Part shown: positions 1-19,737 of the stretch, one piece after another
How positions within the stretch are numbered: position 1 is the first letter of the stretch
Layout of the letters: the number at the start of each line of letters is the position of its first letter
DNA from: Zygnema cylindricum
Lineage: Eukaryota; Streptophyta; Zygnematophyceae; Zygnematales; Zygnemataceae
Direction: 5' to 3'
Length of the DNA stretch: 64,000 nt
Assembly: GCA_037447655.1 (NCBI GenBank)
Contig: JBBHKE010001552.1
Coordinates: 226,498 to 290,497 of the forward strand
Translations under genes and position numbers: made by a program
The notes under the pieces: generated by a model
Database searches by the model: none
Told to the model about the DNA's origin: nothing
The model's input: only the letters and a program-made list of their open reading frames with translations

Positions 1-183
1 ATAGGCATCTCTCTGGACAACATTGGCAGCCATGGCTCTAGCTCCCTCTCTAACCTTCGGTGACTGCGACAACTGAGGGAGTTTGAAGAGAAGAGTTAGA
101 GGCACACTGCCTATGCTTCTTTTCTGCATTTTATTTTACATGTTCAGACCTAGAAAATACTAAAAGAACCATTAATTTATACA
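1..183 (-). mobile_element. LTR fragment (copy L0) of the gypsy-associated LTR family
   Basis: The segment matches the last ~170 bases of three other LTRs in the window (ends near 20812, 23828 and 25726). Shared landmarks are GCAGCCATGG near the start, GACTGCGACAA in the middle, and AGACCTAGAAAATAC followed by ATTAATTTATACA at the end. The window begins inside the LTR, so its other end is not visible. Orientation is assigned from the minus-strand gypsy element downstream of copy L1. Confidence 0.7.
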
Positions 184-654
184 ATACACACGTGTAGAAT
201 CCAAAGTAGATAATTCTCCAACAAGAAGGTTACAAAAGTAATTTAAAAAACACCTTTATTTTTGCAATTTCGTCACTTGTCTCTCCATACAATATTTTTA
301 ACGCTTTTGATTGTGTGGGTTTTAAATCTTTATTTATGTTTGGTTGTGGTGCCCTCTCTCGTCCCTTTACTCTCTCTGTACCTTTTTCCTTTGAACAAAT
401 CGATTACATACCAATCGTGTAAGTTTTTTAGTTATTGGTTTGACTATGAAGTTCAAGCTTAACCATACATGTGAAGGTTGAATTAAGAGGTTAAAATTGA
501 AGGAATAAAATAATTTTGACTTGATAAGTTGTTATGGATTTCCCAGTTTCAAAACCCTTATCGATACAAGATGGAAGAAGAATAGTTTAGTTATAGGAGA
601 ATTGTTTCAACGCCTGCCAACGGCTCTCATATGCTCTCATATGCGCTGCAGCAT
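184..654. other. Unassigned AT-rich spacer
   Basis: Nothing recognisable is seen between the LTR fragment and LINE copy A. A 66-codon open frame at 262-462 is T-rich and hydrophobic by composition and has no recognisable domain. Confidence 0.5.
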
Positions 655-1180
655 ATGGCAGTTAATATCGACAATGAGCGATGGAAAAGGTGGTTGATTC
701 TACGCGTTTGGTGGGAGTAGGGCATGAGCCGAAAGAAGAGCCCCAAGAAATGTAAATAGGTTTTTTTACTTTGGAAACAACCTGTGCCAGAAGAGACACG
801 TCACCAACAATAAGGCGCGAGGAGATGGTAAGCGCCACCAAAGCCCAACTACCCAAATATGACGCTAGAGCAACCTTTGCCACGTGAATAAAACTGCAAG
901 CACCGTTGGAAATTGGGAGGCTAACTTGGTCACGGACGATCGCCGCCCCCCCAGCTGTTCCCGGGCAAATTCCATGCCCAAATAGGTGGTGTAACACACT
1001 AGAAAGTTTGTCGTCTAACTCCTTAAGAGAAGACAAAAAGAATGTCGTCGGACATGCGGGCGAGGTCTCCCAAAGGATCTTAGATTTTAAGATGGCTACA
1101 TCACCGAAAGGAACCCCGAGGGTAAAGATAAGAGAGCTCGGTCAACAATAAAAGGCACGAACAAAAGGGAAGATTTGGTT
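655..1180 (-). mobile_element. Degenerate LINE fragment (copy A), post-RT region
   Basis: The minus-strand translation contains LKELDDKLSSVLHHL, VALASYLGSWALVAL and a following SSRLIVGDVSLLAQVV. These align with LSAFDDRLMDVLHTL, VAPTAYLGSWCLVAS and SRFLAGDTPILAAVV in LINE copy B (10.5-12.3 kb). The fragment lies between the RT domain and the C-terminal nuclease domain of that family. No poly(A) or target-site duplication is recognisable. It is clearly decayed. Confidence 0.7.
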
Positions 1181-1589
1181 GATGGGCCAAGAGCTAAGCG
1201 CCACCCTAGGCCATCCTTGGCCATCCTAGCCATCCAGGCCTAGTGTCATCCTAGGCTGGTGCCAACAAAAAAGACCGTCCGATTTCGAGCTGGACGGCCA
1301 AAGCATCTCAGACTGACACGAATCACTAATATCGCCGACTGCGGTCTTCGTCACGGTTTATAGGCCGGACTACATTCAAACCTATTTCTTTCCAGTGTTG
1401 TACGGTATTATTCCGTTGTAGACTTGTAGTGCTGTACGCTACAACTTCCGTTTAATTTTATTTCTCTCCGGACTTCTGCCAAGTTGGGTGAAACTGCTGA
1501 AAGAATCTGCTGTTTGGCGGAACTGCAAGTAACCTGTTCCTGACATCTGGCAGGCCAGCGTCTGAATTTCAAACGTAAGTGGCACTGCT

Positions 1590-10509
<8,920 letters not shown>

Positions 10510-12345
10510 AATAGAGCTAAATATCTACGGAAAGCAACCACGTAAGTCCCCGAATCCCGGAGGAGCACGAGGAGAAAGTTCCGGAACAACCACGCCGTCG
10601 ATCCATTACGGCATTAGACGATTTAGAAGCCAACACCCGTTGTAGGGCCACGGAAAAACGTTGACGATAAAAAGGAGTAAGGACTGAAATAGGAGGGCTA
10701 CCAGGTCCTCGCATCTCGAATGAGCGCCGACCACAAGTACGGAAAAACTCGTCCAAAGCCACACCCAAGCAACCAAATATCTCGACTGCCATCGGAATGA
10801 AGCCATCCGTAGCGTCGCGACGGGCATAATCACGCTCCTTCCTTTTAGCCGCGTCACGGGCAGCCACTCCCACATGACGAGCCGCTTGGTTGGCGACTGT
10901 AGTTGAGGTAGGGTTTTGCCACAACAATGTCTCCAAATGTACGACGCGCACCATCAAGTAATACAAGGTCAATCAGGCGCGAAGGAAGAATGTGAGACAC
11001 CTCTCGACGAACAGAAAATCCCCCCTCAGAAGCGATAGTAGCGATGGTGTCTCGAATCCTGTCGTGCGCCTGGATCAACTCACCCCCGTGGGAGCAACGA
11101 AGCAAATGGACCCCGTCGGGCTCGAGAACGTGGCCGCAGGAGCAAACAAGTGAGCCAAGCAAAGGTGGGTGAGGGAGGCCAAGTCGGAACCTAAGAGCCG
11201 TGGTGAATGGAGCCGGGGTGAAACGAAGAGTAGATAAGATAGGGACAGGCCAATAGCCAAGCTCTAATGCCAGATCCGCCACAAGACAAAAAACGTGCAC
11301 GCGAAGAATTAGAAGGAAGCGCCTGAAGAAACTCGGATTTAATAGCGGCCAACAACCTGATCAGATATGGATTCCTGAACACGCGCAACTGATGTCGTAA
11401 CGAGAGTGGAAAAAATCGGCATGTCCTCAATAGCAGCCGGATGAAGAGAACGTGTTGCATCCAAAGGGACCGCTGGAAGGCGAGCTCACCATCCGAAACA
11501 CGGATAACCACGGCCGCAAGAATAGGAGTGTCCCCGGCAAGAAAACGAGAGACAATAGTGGAAGCAACAAGGCACCAACTCCCCAAATAGGCGGTCGGAG
11601 CAACACGCGCCGTCGAGAGTAAACCCAAACCGCCAGAGACAGGAAGAGAGGCTTAGATGCGTGCCGCATGCCTAGACTCGCGATCAAAAGCTCCACGAAC
11701 CAACAAAGTGTGGAGGACATCCATAAGCCGATCATCGAATGCAGAAAGTGAGGACACAAAGGATGGGGTGGGAGGGGAAGTCCGAGTTAGGTAGGAGGGC
11801 CGGTGAGGGAAACACCGTGTGAGAAGAGCAAAGGCCACCTGGGAATCAAAAAGGTGAGGAAGGTCGTCCACATGGGATAAATCTGTCTGAAGAGCGGAAT
11901 CAAGGAATGTCGTGACGTATCGATCGGAACCAAGTGGGCAACCCAACACACGGATGCCTTCAAAAGGAGGAGGAGTCTGAAAACCAAGAGGGGGAGTGAA
12001 AGGAGGAGGAATAGGACGTGGGGACTAAACAACACACTTAGAGGGATGGACCGAAAGATTGAGTTCGGCCAAGCGAGCCTTGAAAAAGTCATAGGACGGT
12101 ATAACTTGATCCAAAGGACCAATAATATGTGTGTCATCTGCAACTGAACGGAAGAGGCAAGAAGGGTAAGCCGCTGCGGAAGCTCGGAGGGCGCGGTAAT
12201 GGGTTAGGGTTGTCGAGCGTGCCTGATTAACGTAGGGGAAGGGCCCACAGCCCGGAGTCGTCGGCAATTGGAGTCTTGCAAATAAACCCCGAATGCGAAT
12301 GCTTCCCAAAATGATTCTCATGCCCACTGCTGCCCACATCCCTCC
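10510..12345 (-). mobile_element. LINE copy B: RLE-type non-LTR retrotransposon, 5' truncated and frameshifted
   Basis: The minus strand runs from degenerate RT motifs (VADDTHIIGP in place of YADD, ~12150) through a thumb/linker with RVLGCPLGSDRY and VAPTAYLGSWCLVAS. The C-terminal region at 10854-11300 has CSCG, then HLLRCSHGGE, then HDRIRD, i.e. C-x1-C-x9-H-x3-C. This is followed by RLIDLVLLD...FGDIVVAKP, with 12 residues between the two aspartates. That arrangement is the zinc motif and PD-(D/E)XK nuclease of restriction-like-endonuclease non-LTR elements rather than the APE nuclease of plant L1. A downstream block (GFIPMAVEIFGCLGVALDEF) ends near 10517. There are several stops and frame changes. 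The 5' end is lost near 12240-12345, abutting the gypsy element. Confidence 0.82.
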
Positions 12346-12415
12346 ATAGATATGCCTGCCAAATAGGAGAGATGCTGGGACAGGGAATAGGGATGAGCGA
12401 AAGGGGAAGGCGAAA

Positions 12416-12446
12416 GTTATCCCCTCCCCCTTCCTTTCCCCCCCCC
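12416..12446 (-). other. Polypurine tract of the gypsy element (probable)
   Basis: On the minus strand this is a run of G followed by AAAGGAAGGGGGAGGGGA, just 3' of the end of pol. It sits where the plus-strand primer of an LTR element is expected. No LTR follows it: LINE copy B begins within ~80 bases. Confidence 0.55.
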
Positions 12447-12506
12447 CGGCCGGGGAAAGGGATATGGGTCTCGATAATCAGACTGATATCCCAATTTCCC
12501 CCCCTC

Positions 12507-12725
12507 TTAGTCAACCGTGACTAAGATATAAAAACAATTACCCGCTACATTCGCAGTTCCCATAGAACAGGTGCTGGAGGGTAAAGGGTGTGGCTCCCAA
12601 GAGGAGGGGAGACAAGCTGAATGCCAACCCTGACCACACTGATTGCAGACCAACATGTCGTGCAGCTGGGAGGATTGATTGCAAGTTGATGAACTGGAAA
12701 GAGGGTCGGCAAAGTAAGTTAAGTG
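12507..12725 (-). pseudogene. PHD-like zinc finger at the C-terminus of gypsy pol
   Basis: The frame that encodes the integrase C-terminal region ends in DMLVCNQCGQGWHSACL. This matches the second half of a PHD finger (C-x2-C-x4-H-x2-C-L preceded by a hydrophobic pair). A further TCSM follows after ~15 residues, where the last cysteine pair would be. The first cysteine pair is incomplete (a single C in SSSSTCNQSS), so the copy is degenerate or frameshifted. Chromodomains are the known reader at this place in chromoviruses; a PHD-type reader would be a functional alternative for choosing integration sites. Confidence 0.6.
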
Positions 12726-13960
12726 GAAAGTGGGTTTGTCTTCCAATCTCTGAAGATGGCAGGGGGCCACATTGATCTGATTCTCTTTAATTCGTGGACC
12801 ATCCTTTCCCTCTAAGGTAAGAACCCCTTTATTGGAAACTTCGACCACCTTCAAAATTACTCTCCCAGCAAAAATATCCAGCGTGTCCTTCTTCTGTTGC
12901 ATCTGATATACAAAGTCCCCCGGCATAAATCGTCGCTCTCGAGCACATAATTCCCGCTCCGGCGTTGAGAATACCACAACTGATCTCGGTGTTAAGCCGC
13001 TTGCAAATTGCACATGGCGAGAGGCATCTCTCGGTGGAATATCTTGGCTCTGTCGGCGATCAGTTTTTCGACTGTCCCCTTGTCATCTATCTCCGGAGGA
13101 CCACCGACGATCAGTTTTTCGACTGTCCCCTTGTCATCTATCTCCGGAGGACCACCGATTAGGCTGATGAAGCCCCGGGCAAGATGGGATGCCGTCCAAA
13201 TAGAATGAAATAAGGGCTATAGGAGTGGAGAGAAGCCTGCCTGCTAAACCTTTAACCCATAGCCATCCAAGGCACTTTTCTGTCCCACTCCCCCAAATCT
13301 TCTTCAACTGCATATTTTCGTAGTGACCGCTTCACTGTCTGTACGCACCTTTCGGCCAAACCGTCAGCTTGAGGGTGGTCACGGCTGGTCAACCGATGGT
13401 CGACCAGGCATTTTTCCAAGAGGATGGAAAATTATCCGGCGAATTCGGAGCCTTGGTCGGTTAGAACTTCCGCAAGCGCCCCGAATTGGGCTAAAACCCT
13501 TTGCAAAAGGCATCTACAATTTCCTTGGAGTCCTTCCGAGGCAGAACCACCAACTCGATCCACTTGGAAAAATGTTCTATCATGACCAGTACGAAGCGGT
13601 TCCTATGCCTGTTGGTGGGAAGAGGTCCTAAAATATCCAATGATCACCGATAAAACATCCCCCGGATAGGAAGTGAATGAAGCTCAGTCGAGCCCTTTTT
13701 GTCAAAAGCTGCCTTAACTCGATCGCATGAGGAGCAAGTCTGCACAATTCAGTTGACCTCGGTTCCCAACCCATGCCACCAATAAGAGCCCGTAACCAGG
13801 GAAGTGGTCCGTTTTTTGCCCGAAGTGTCCGCATTGCCGATGGAGATTGTAAATGAGAGTTTCTCGGTCAGAGGGGGGAGGAACCACTTTCCTCGTGTTG
13901 TCTGACCATTTCCGAATGAGAACGCCACTATCCCAATCATACGCACCCATCTAGGTCTGT
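12726..13960 (-). pseudogene. Gypsy integrase, fragmented
   Basis: The N-terminal zinc region (H...H, then CSSCDRVK near 13740) is followed by the catalytic core start GPLPTNRHRNRF, VLVMIEHFSKW (~13570-13650). Further core pieces follow in other frames down to ~13200. A basic C-terminal segment (RRFMPGDFVYQMQQKK) leads into the PHD-like finger. A 48-base direct repeat at 13060-13155 interrupts the C-terminal part. At least three frame changes are needed. Confidence 0.75.
13060..13155. repeat. 48-base tandem duplication inside the integrase region
   Basis: Two near-identical copies of a unit beginning CGATCAGTTTTTCGACTGTC and ending CTCCGGAGGACCACC lie head to tail. The length is a multiple of three, so frame is kept. 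Confidence 0.9.
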
Positions 13961-13982
13961 ACTCGGGATAATTAAATGCCAG

Positions 13983-14561
13983 TCAAGTGGGGAAGAGGCG
14001 ACCCATGCTGGATAGATTGGAGAGCATCCAGATGTCGTTTCGTCCTGCCCCTATGGGCCCATGCCCCTCCGCGTCGGCCAAGAAAGTTGACAATTCCCCC
14101 CCAGATTGGGGAAGCCGGATGAAAGCGGAGGATGCTCGAATGATTCCCAGACTGATCTCAGGGTCCTCATCATGCCGATCCCCAGTAGAATCCATGGTAG
14201 AGGGATCAGGATTCCGCCTAAGTCTGTCGACATTCCCATGGATTTCCCCTGCCCTATAAACAATGTCAAAATCATATTCCTGCAGGATAAGAACCCATCT
14301 GACGGGTTTGCCGGTTAACTTACTATTTTCCATGATCCATTTCAGGGGTTGGTGATCCGTGATCAAGGTGAAATGGACTCCGTACAAATACGGCCGGAAA
14401 TGTTGGATGGCCCAAACCGCTGCGAGTAACTCTCCGTGGTAACTGCTATAATTCCCCTCTGCCTTGTTGTTGCTCCGACTGGAGTAGGCCAACACATATT
14501 CAGCTCCGGCATCATCTACTTGAGCCAGAACCGCTCCCAATCCAAAACCTGCTCCAATCAA
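13983..14561 (-). pseudogene. Gypsy RNase H domain
   Basis: A 192-codon frame carries the RNase H signature of Ty3/gypsy elements: FGLGAVLAQVD, EGNYSSYHGELLAAVWAIQ, FTLITDHQPLKWI, then LQEYDFDIVYRAG. The DHQPL aspartate and the early glutamate are present. The domain itself is open, but the frame ends before the integrase. Confidence 0.88.
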
Positions 14562-14709
14562 TATAAAGGAGGAAAGGTCTTTGGTGATTTGGCATCCGGA
14601 GCACGGGGTGCTCCTTCAGAGCATCTTTCAAAAACTGGAAGGAGATCACCTCATGTCGGAGGTAAATGATTTTTCTGTACCCCAAAAATACCTTTGCCCG
14701 GGTGACATT

Positions 14710-15320
14710 TCAAGCCCGCTGTTTAGAGTGCCCGGAGAACGATCTGGACATGCTCCAGGTGTTCCTCAAAAGTCTTTGAGAAGAAAATAACATCATCAAT
14801 ATAGCACCGGGCACAATCGATTCCTCGGAGCGCTTCGTCCATTGCCCGTTGGAACTTGGCCGGTGCATTCTTAAGCCCGAAGGGCATGTAAATCCATTCA
14901 TAAAGTCTGGAACCAGCCCAAAATGCAGTTCTCTCCCTGTACTTCAGTTCCATGACAATCTGGTGGAAACCATTTTTCATGTCCAGGGTGGAATAGATAT
15001 TGGTGCCAGCAAGAGAGTCGAATATCTCTTCCGGAGTAGGCATCGGATACCGGTCGGAGATGGTGGCCGTGTTCAGCATGCGATAATCTCCGCACATCCA
15101 AAAATCTACAGTCTTCCTGGACGAGTCCTTCTTGGGAGGGAGAACTATCGGGGAAGCGAACCCATGAAGTTCGGTACTTTCCTGAACCGATCCGGCTTCC
15201 ACCAAAATCTGGACTTTAGCCGTGATGAATTCCTTTTCCTTCAAACTGAGAGGATACTACTTCTACCAAATAGTGGCCGTCTCGTCGATCAAATCGATTC
15301 GGAGGTGTTCCTTTGTAAAT
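14710..15320 (-). pseudogene. Gypsy reverse transcriptase domain
   Basis: The open frame 14723-15244 contains GFASPIVLPPKKD, the DYRMLN block, STLDMKNGFHQI (motif A aspartate), MPFGLKNAPAKFQRAMD (motif B) and CYIDDVIFFS (motif C). All catalytic aspartates are kept. The N-terminal lead-in lies in the adjoining frame at 15244-15320. Confidence 0.92.
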
Positions 15321-15729
15321 ACCGACATCTGTTTTTGACCATGAGAACACCTGCATGTTTTCGGCCAATAGTTCGGAGAGCCGCGCCTTCTGCTGAGGTT
15401 CCAACTGCTCCCTGAGTGTCTAATCCATTTTCCCAGGCTTTATTGAGCCCAAGCCTCTGACGGTCTACCCCAGAGGTTAATATAGAATTCCAATCCTACC
15501 AAGGGATCTGCCTCTACTCCTCTGGCTAGGACTCTACTGCTGACAACTTCCGTTAAGCTGTCGCCATCTGAGCCGCCGCCCCCCCCTACTGGAAAAACCT
15601 GCGGTGGTGGAATGTGAATTTTTCTTCTCCTTTCTCTCCCCCCCACAAACTGCAAAGTTGCCTGCATCGCTAACAACTAAGGAGCTTGAAGGTAAACAAC
15701 CCTGGATTTCGGGGACTTCAGACTGGAAA

Positions 15730-16790
15730 AGGCGAGTGCATGCTTGAGTACCTATGTGATTGAATTCAAGTCCATACTCTGTCCAATTAGGATGCACTTA
15801 TGAAGCTCTGAGATACATTGTGCTGCCGTTGTGCCTTTATGAATTCCCATCGCTTCTTCCCGTTCTACAATCGTCGATGTTGTTCGGATTCCCGCCTTAC
15901 AGTCAAAAATCATTCCCGCTGCTCCTTTCCGTTAAGCGTGACTTTGAGGGAAAGATACCAAGGTCGGGAGTGCTCTCCGTGGTAATCCTGGTTTGTTGCA
16001 CTGAAAGAAAGGAGAGCGGTCAGGTCGCGTCACAGGGGTGGCCATCCTGCCTTCCCCAAGTATTTGCTGGACCGAATTCTGTGGGTCGGGAATTTGCTTG
16101 TCTAACAGTCGTCGGAGTACTGGAAGCGGGATCACATTGGTCCAATATGCCCTTACTCTGTGTGCACAGGATCCCATCTGTGCGGCGTTAAAAGCCAAGG
16201 GAACTCCTAAAATCCGGGTTACGTGACTCCAACTGTCCGCAACCTGTTTCCTTTGCTCATCTCTCGGGTGAAATTTTCCAGAACGTACCCCACCGGTGTG
16301 TCCTGATGCTGTTTAAGCCACGTGATTAATTCGATCATCCGGTGAAATGTTCCACTTCTGCGGTCATGATGCCCTTTTCCTTGTCGGCTAGGGAGTATCC
16401 TTGACAAGGCCAGCCTACCAACACCAAATCCACTCTTCCCAACCTGGCTAGATGAGGCGCCAAGATGTTGTCTGTATTTTGGGGAAGCCTTAGGTGAGCT
16501 GTGGAAATGGCTTTCACTAGAAGCTGTTGAGGATATACGTGATCAAGCTAGTGGAGACGGTGTTTGCTGACAGCCCGCGCCTCGGGTAATATTTCCACGA
16601 CTGTGTATGACTCTACTAGATATCCTGTTTTCAAAACTGTTTCCAAATTGGAACTAATTCCTGAAAATAGAGATAAAATACGGAGTCCGGAATCGATGAC
16701 TGCCAATGACACCACTTGTCGATTGAACTCCTCGTTACTGGACTTCGGTTTGGAAGCCTTAGACATAGTGCAGAAACGGCTTCCTTCAAT
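15730..16790 (-). pseudogene. C5-cytosine DNA methyltransferase (DNMT3-like) inside gypsy pol
   Basis: The minus strand encodes, in order, motif I ILSLFSGIS (~16670), VVEILPEA (motif II, ~16600), DLVLVGWPCQGYS with the catalytic Pro-Cys (motif IV, ~16410), VGYVLENF (motif VI, usual ENV, ~16280), CAHRVRAYWTN (motif VIII, ~16150), and a C-terminal part with EREEAMGIHKG and IGQSMDLNSI (motifs IX-X, ~15770-15850). Order I-IV-VI-VIII-X is that of DNMT3; plant DRM enzymes have the order rearranged. S-adenosylmethionine would be the methyl donor and cytosine in DNA the target. This copy has one in-frame stop at 16548-16550 and at least two frame changes (near 16340-16400 and 16200). It sits between protease and RT with no sign of a separate insertion. 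Confidence 0.85.
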
Positions 16791-17049
16791 TTTAAGGCTG
16801 AAAATGCCTTATCCACTCCCCACCGGAGTTTTGCTACCTGCAATAATCTATCCTTATATTCTCCTTCCCACCGCTTGGAAATTGGGAATTGCTAGATTTC
16901 TTTGGCGATATCTGTAGAATTGCCAAACAGTTTCGTAGGAGATGATGTAGTGTATACCGGGTAGCAACCAGACACAAGGACATTTGTCTTCCCCCTGTTC
17001 CATAAATCCAAAAGAACCACCACTTTGGTTCCCTCCGGATTTTTGTGGT

Positions 17050-17435
17050 CCAGGACGGTACATTGTTCCTTCCACACACTCAAACTCATGTTGAGTCGGG
17101 TCCAAGTGGCCATTCCCAACAGAATTTTGAATTGAGTTCCTTCCACCACCAAGAAGGGACCTCAATTTTCACCCATTGGCCTCCGTCATCAGCAAACTCG
17201 ATTTCCATGGCCTTGATTATTCCATAGACTGGTTGACTACCGTTGCTTACGGTGCTAAAGCAGATATTCCTTGGGCAGATTTCGGGCCGGAGTTCCTTGA
17301 GCATTTTTTTGCAAAGCAGAGGTGGTAATGAGGTTGGGGAGAGCTCCAGTGTCGACCACGGCGTCTTGGTATCCCCCGTACCTGTTGAGCTTGAAATTTC
17401 CAGTCCGGTTAAGTATAAGAGCCACTTATAAGGCT
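17050..17435 (-). pseudogene. Gypsy aspartic protease (retropepsin)
   Basis: The motif VVDTGALPNLIT at 17330-17365 is the catalytic Asp-Thr-Gly block. About 85 residues later VVEGTQFKILLGMATW gives the second conserved strand (ILLG). It follows gag and precedes the methyltransferase. A frame change separates the two halves. Confidence 0.8.
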
Positions 17436-17514
17436 TTGTAGTCCCTATCCACTATAGGGGTTTTAGGGTCGGTGGACATAAAAACTGCGGTTGGCAGAGT
17501 ATTCTTGTCTACCC

Positions 17515-17575
17515 CCCCCTTTCCAGAGTGGATCTCCTCTCCCCCCTTTCCAGAGTGGATCTCCTCTCCCAGTGC
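17515..17575. repeat. ~25-base direct repeat between gag and protease
   Basis: The unit CCCCTTTCCAGAGTGGATCT followed by CCTCTCC occurs twice in tandem. Confidence 0.8.
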
Positions 17576-17659
17576 CTGAATGAGGATTTCTTCGGGCATA
17601 TTGTGGAAGGTTGCCAGAGTCTTCACGTGTGTGAGGGCATAGGACGAGGTGCCGGACTA

Positions 17660-19545
17660 GCATGATAGTCGGTTTGGTGGAAAGAAGTGTTGCTTTCGGT
17701 GAACATAGGGATGAGTTCGGTTCCTACAGATCCTGATCTTGTCCTTCTTTCTCACTCTTCGAACCGGAATCTGGGATCGGAGGTGTTTGGGGAGTGTCAT
17801 TCTCCGGGCGTTCTGCCATATATCTCTCAAACCGGTCCTGATTGTCCTTTTTCTCTCGTTCAAGTGACTCCTTCTCTCGCTGTTTTTTCTCGATCTGGTA
17901 ATTTTGAAGCCGGGAGGCAATTTAGGTTTGGGAGGAAGAGATGGTGGGTGATTGGGTTTGATTCCTAAGCTGAGGTCGCTCTTCAGCATTACTACCCTGG
18001 GAGTAAATGACAAAGGTCCTGTAGCTTTCCGGTTGTGATCCCTCTGACCCATTTTCTACCTGTCCTGTGTTTGCATCGAGGTGGAATTGCGGAGTTGGCG
18101 GCGGTTATCTCCCACCCCAACATTCCAAGCTCCGGACATGAAGGTTCGGGCATGGTGGGCATTTAGGGGTTCCAAATCCCAGCCCAATAAGTCCTCATCA
18201 TTGGCCCCCGCTGTGCCTTGAAGCTCAAGCTCCGCGAGCTTCTGTAACAACTCTTGTCTATGCTTTTGGAGTCATTGCGCTGATGTGAGAGGAGCAGGCA
18301 GGGAAGAAGATCCCAAGCGGAGGGCAGCGACTCTACAGCCATGGCGGCCAGCTGCTGACTCTGTTGCTGTATGATGATCTCCGGCGTAAGCTGGGCCGGA
18401 GCACTCGGGGCTCGCGCAGGTCTCTCCGGTGTGGATATCAGTTGGTGCCCCTAAGGGGAAAGAAGTTAGAGTGGGAGAAGGTTAACAGTTGTTTCTCCTT
18501 CTCCAGTAAACAAAGCAAATTGCATCATTTCCTTGGGTACTCCATTTTTCCGGAAACATTGTCCTTCTTTGTGCCCCAAAAATCCACAAGCTTCACACTA
18601 GGCCCCCTCGATGGTATATTTACTCCGGATTTCGTTGGAGATTTGAGCGTCATCAAACTTTAAGAGTTTGATTTGTCGCAACTAAGATTGGGACATTTTA
18701 GAGGTTTCGCTCCGTGGAGTTGGACGGTAAGTCTCCTTGGTTATCGGTGTCTTGTCCTCTCCTCTCCCTCCCTTGAGCCTTTCTTGCTGTTTCAAGGTCC
18801 TCTCTGCGCGTTCTTTTTCCCATTCCTTCAGCTTTAGTGCTAGCTCCGATTTCAGTTTCCACCCATGGCCTGGTTGCTCACAATTCATGCAATTGTAAAG
18901 GAACACTCTCTCATCTGCTCCCATTGCTCGCTCTGACCCGCTGTCACCCACTTGCTTCCCTTTAAGCTTCCGCAAAGTTTGAAGCTAGCCTCTTCCTCCT
19001 CATTCAAGGAGGTATCCTCGGCGAATCCTGCAAAATTTGATTGGGCTTTGCCGGTCATGGCCTTCTCCCTTGCCTCATTGTTGAAAATGTGGTCATACAA
19101 TTTCATCGCCACAAGTGAGATTTCCTTTGCGGAAGGATTGATGTCCTGAATTGCCTATCCCGCAATCCAATTATCTAGAGCAGTCTGCCCTGTCAGTCCG
19201 AAAGAATTACGGACAATGATAAAGTATTTAGTTGCCATTACCGGAAGGTCAATTTAGGTTGGAAAGTCGGTTGAAGAGAGTTTGGGGGGTCTCATTCTTC
19301 AAGCATCAGAATTCCCTGAATTCCTTGATTGCTGACTCGTTTTTCTTTGTGTAGAGGAGTCTCCACATGTTCAGCAGAGTGGTACAAGGGTTGGGATTAG
19401 CAACCATGCGAGTTGCTGCTTGGGCTGCCTGAATGGCTTGCGGGTGGTTAACATAGGCACTTCTTTGTGCCTGCGGTTTCATGTCCTGTGTAAAGGTAGC
19501 CTGAGATTCTATGGGCTCCATTGCCACAGAAAATTCGCATATCAA
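17660..19545 (-). pseudogene. Gypsy gag, fragmented
   Basis: The first codon is probably the ATG of MEPIESQATF near 19521, about 200 bases downstream of the LTR. A frame of 79 codons ends at 19306. Later pieces include KEISLVAMKLYDHIFNNEAR (capsid-like) and CMNCEQPGHGW, which resembles a zinc knuckle CxxCxxxGH lacking its last cysteine. A charged KEWEKERAERTLKQQERLKG segment follows. Gag sequences are poorly conserved, so the assignment rests on position plus the knuckle. Confidence 0.6.
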
Positions 19546-19737
19546 AAGAAGTTAATCTAGATAGTGTCAACTCCAAGTTTATATAAAACCAAATGATTAA
19601 CCCCTTGACAGTCACAATCCCATTACAGCTTCACCCCTGTGAATTAAAACTTTCTGTATGCTCAGTTCCACCACAGAATGCAAAGCTAGAATATGAGATT
19701 TGGACACATTCACCCACTTTGACTTTCCCTTAGAAAT

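Noticed and set aside
15730-16790. Assignment of the methyltransferase as a plant DRM or as a stray host gene fragment
   Set aside because: Motif order is not rearranged as in DRM, and the domain is embedded in frame order between protease and RT of a gypsy element.
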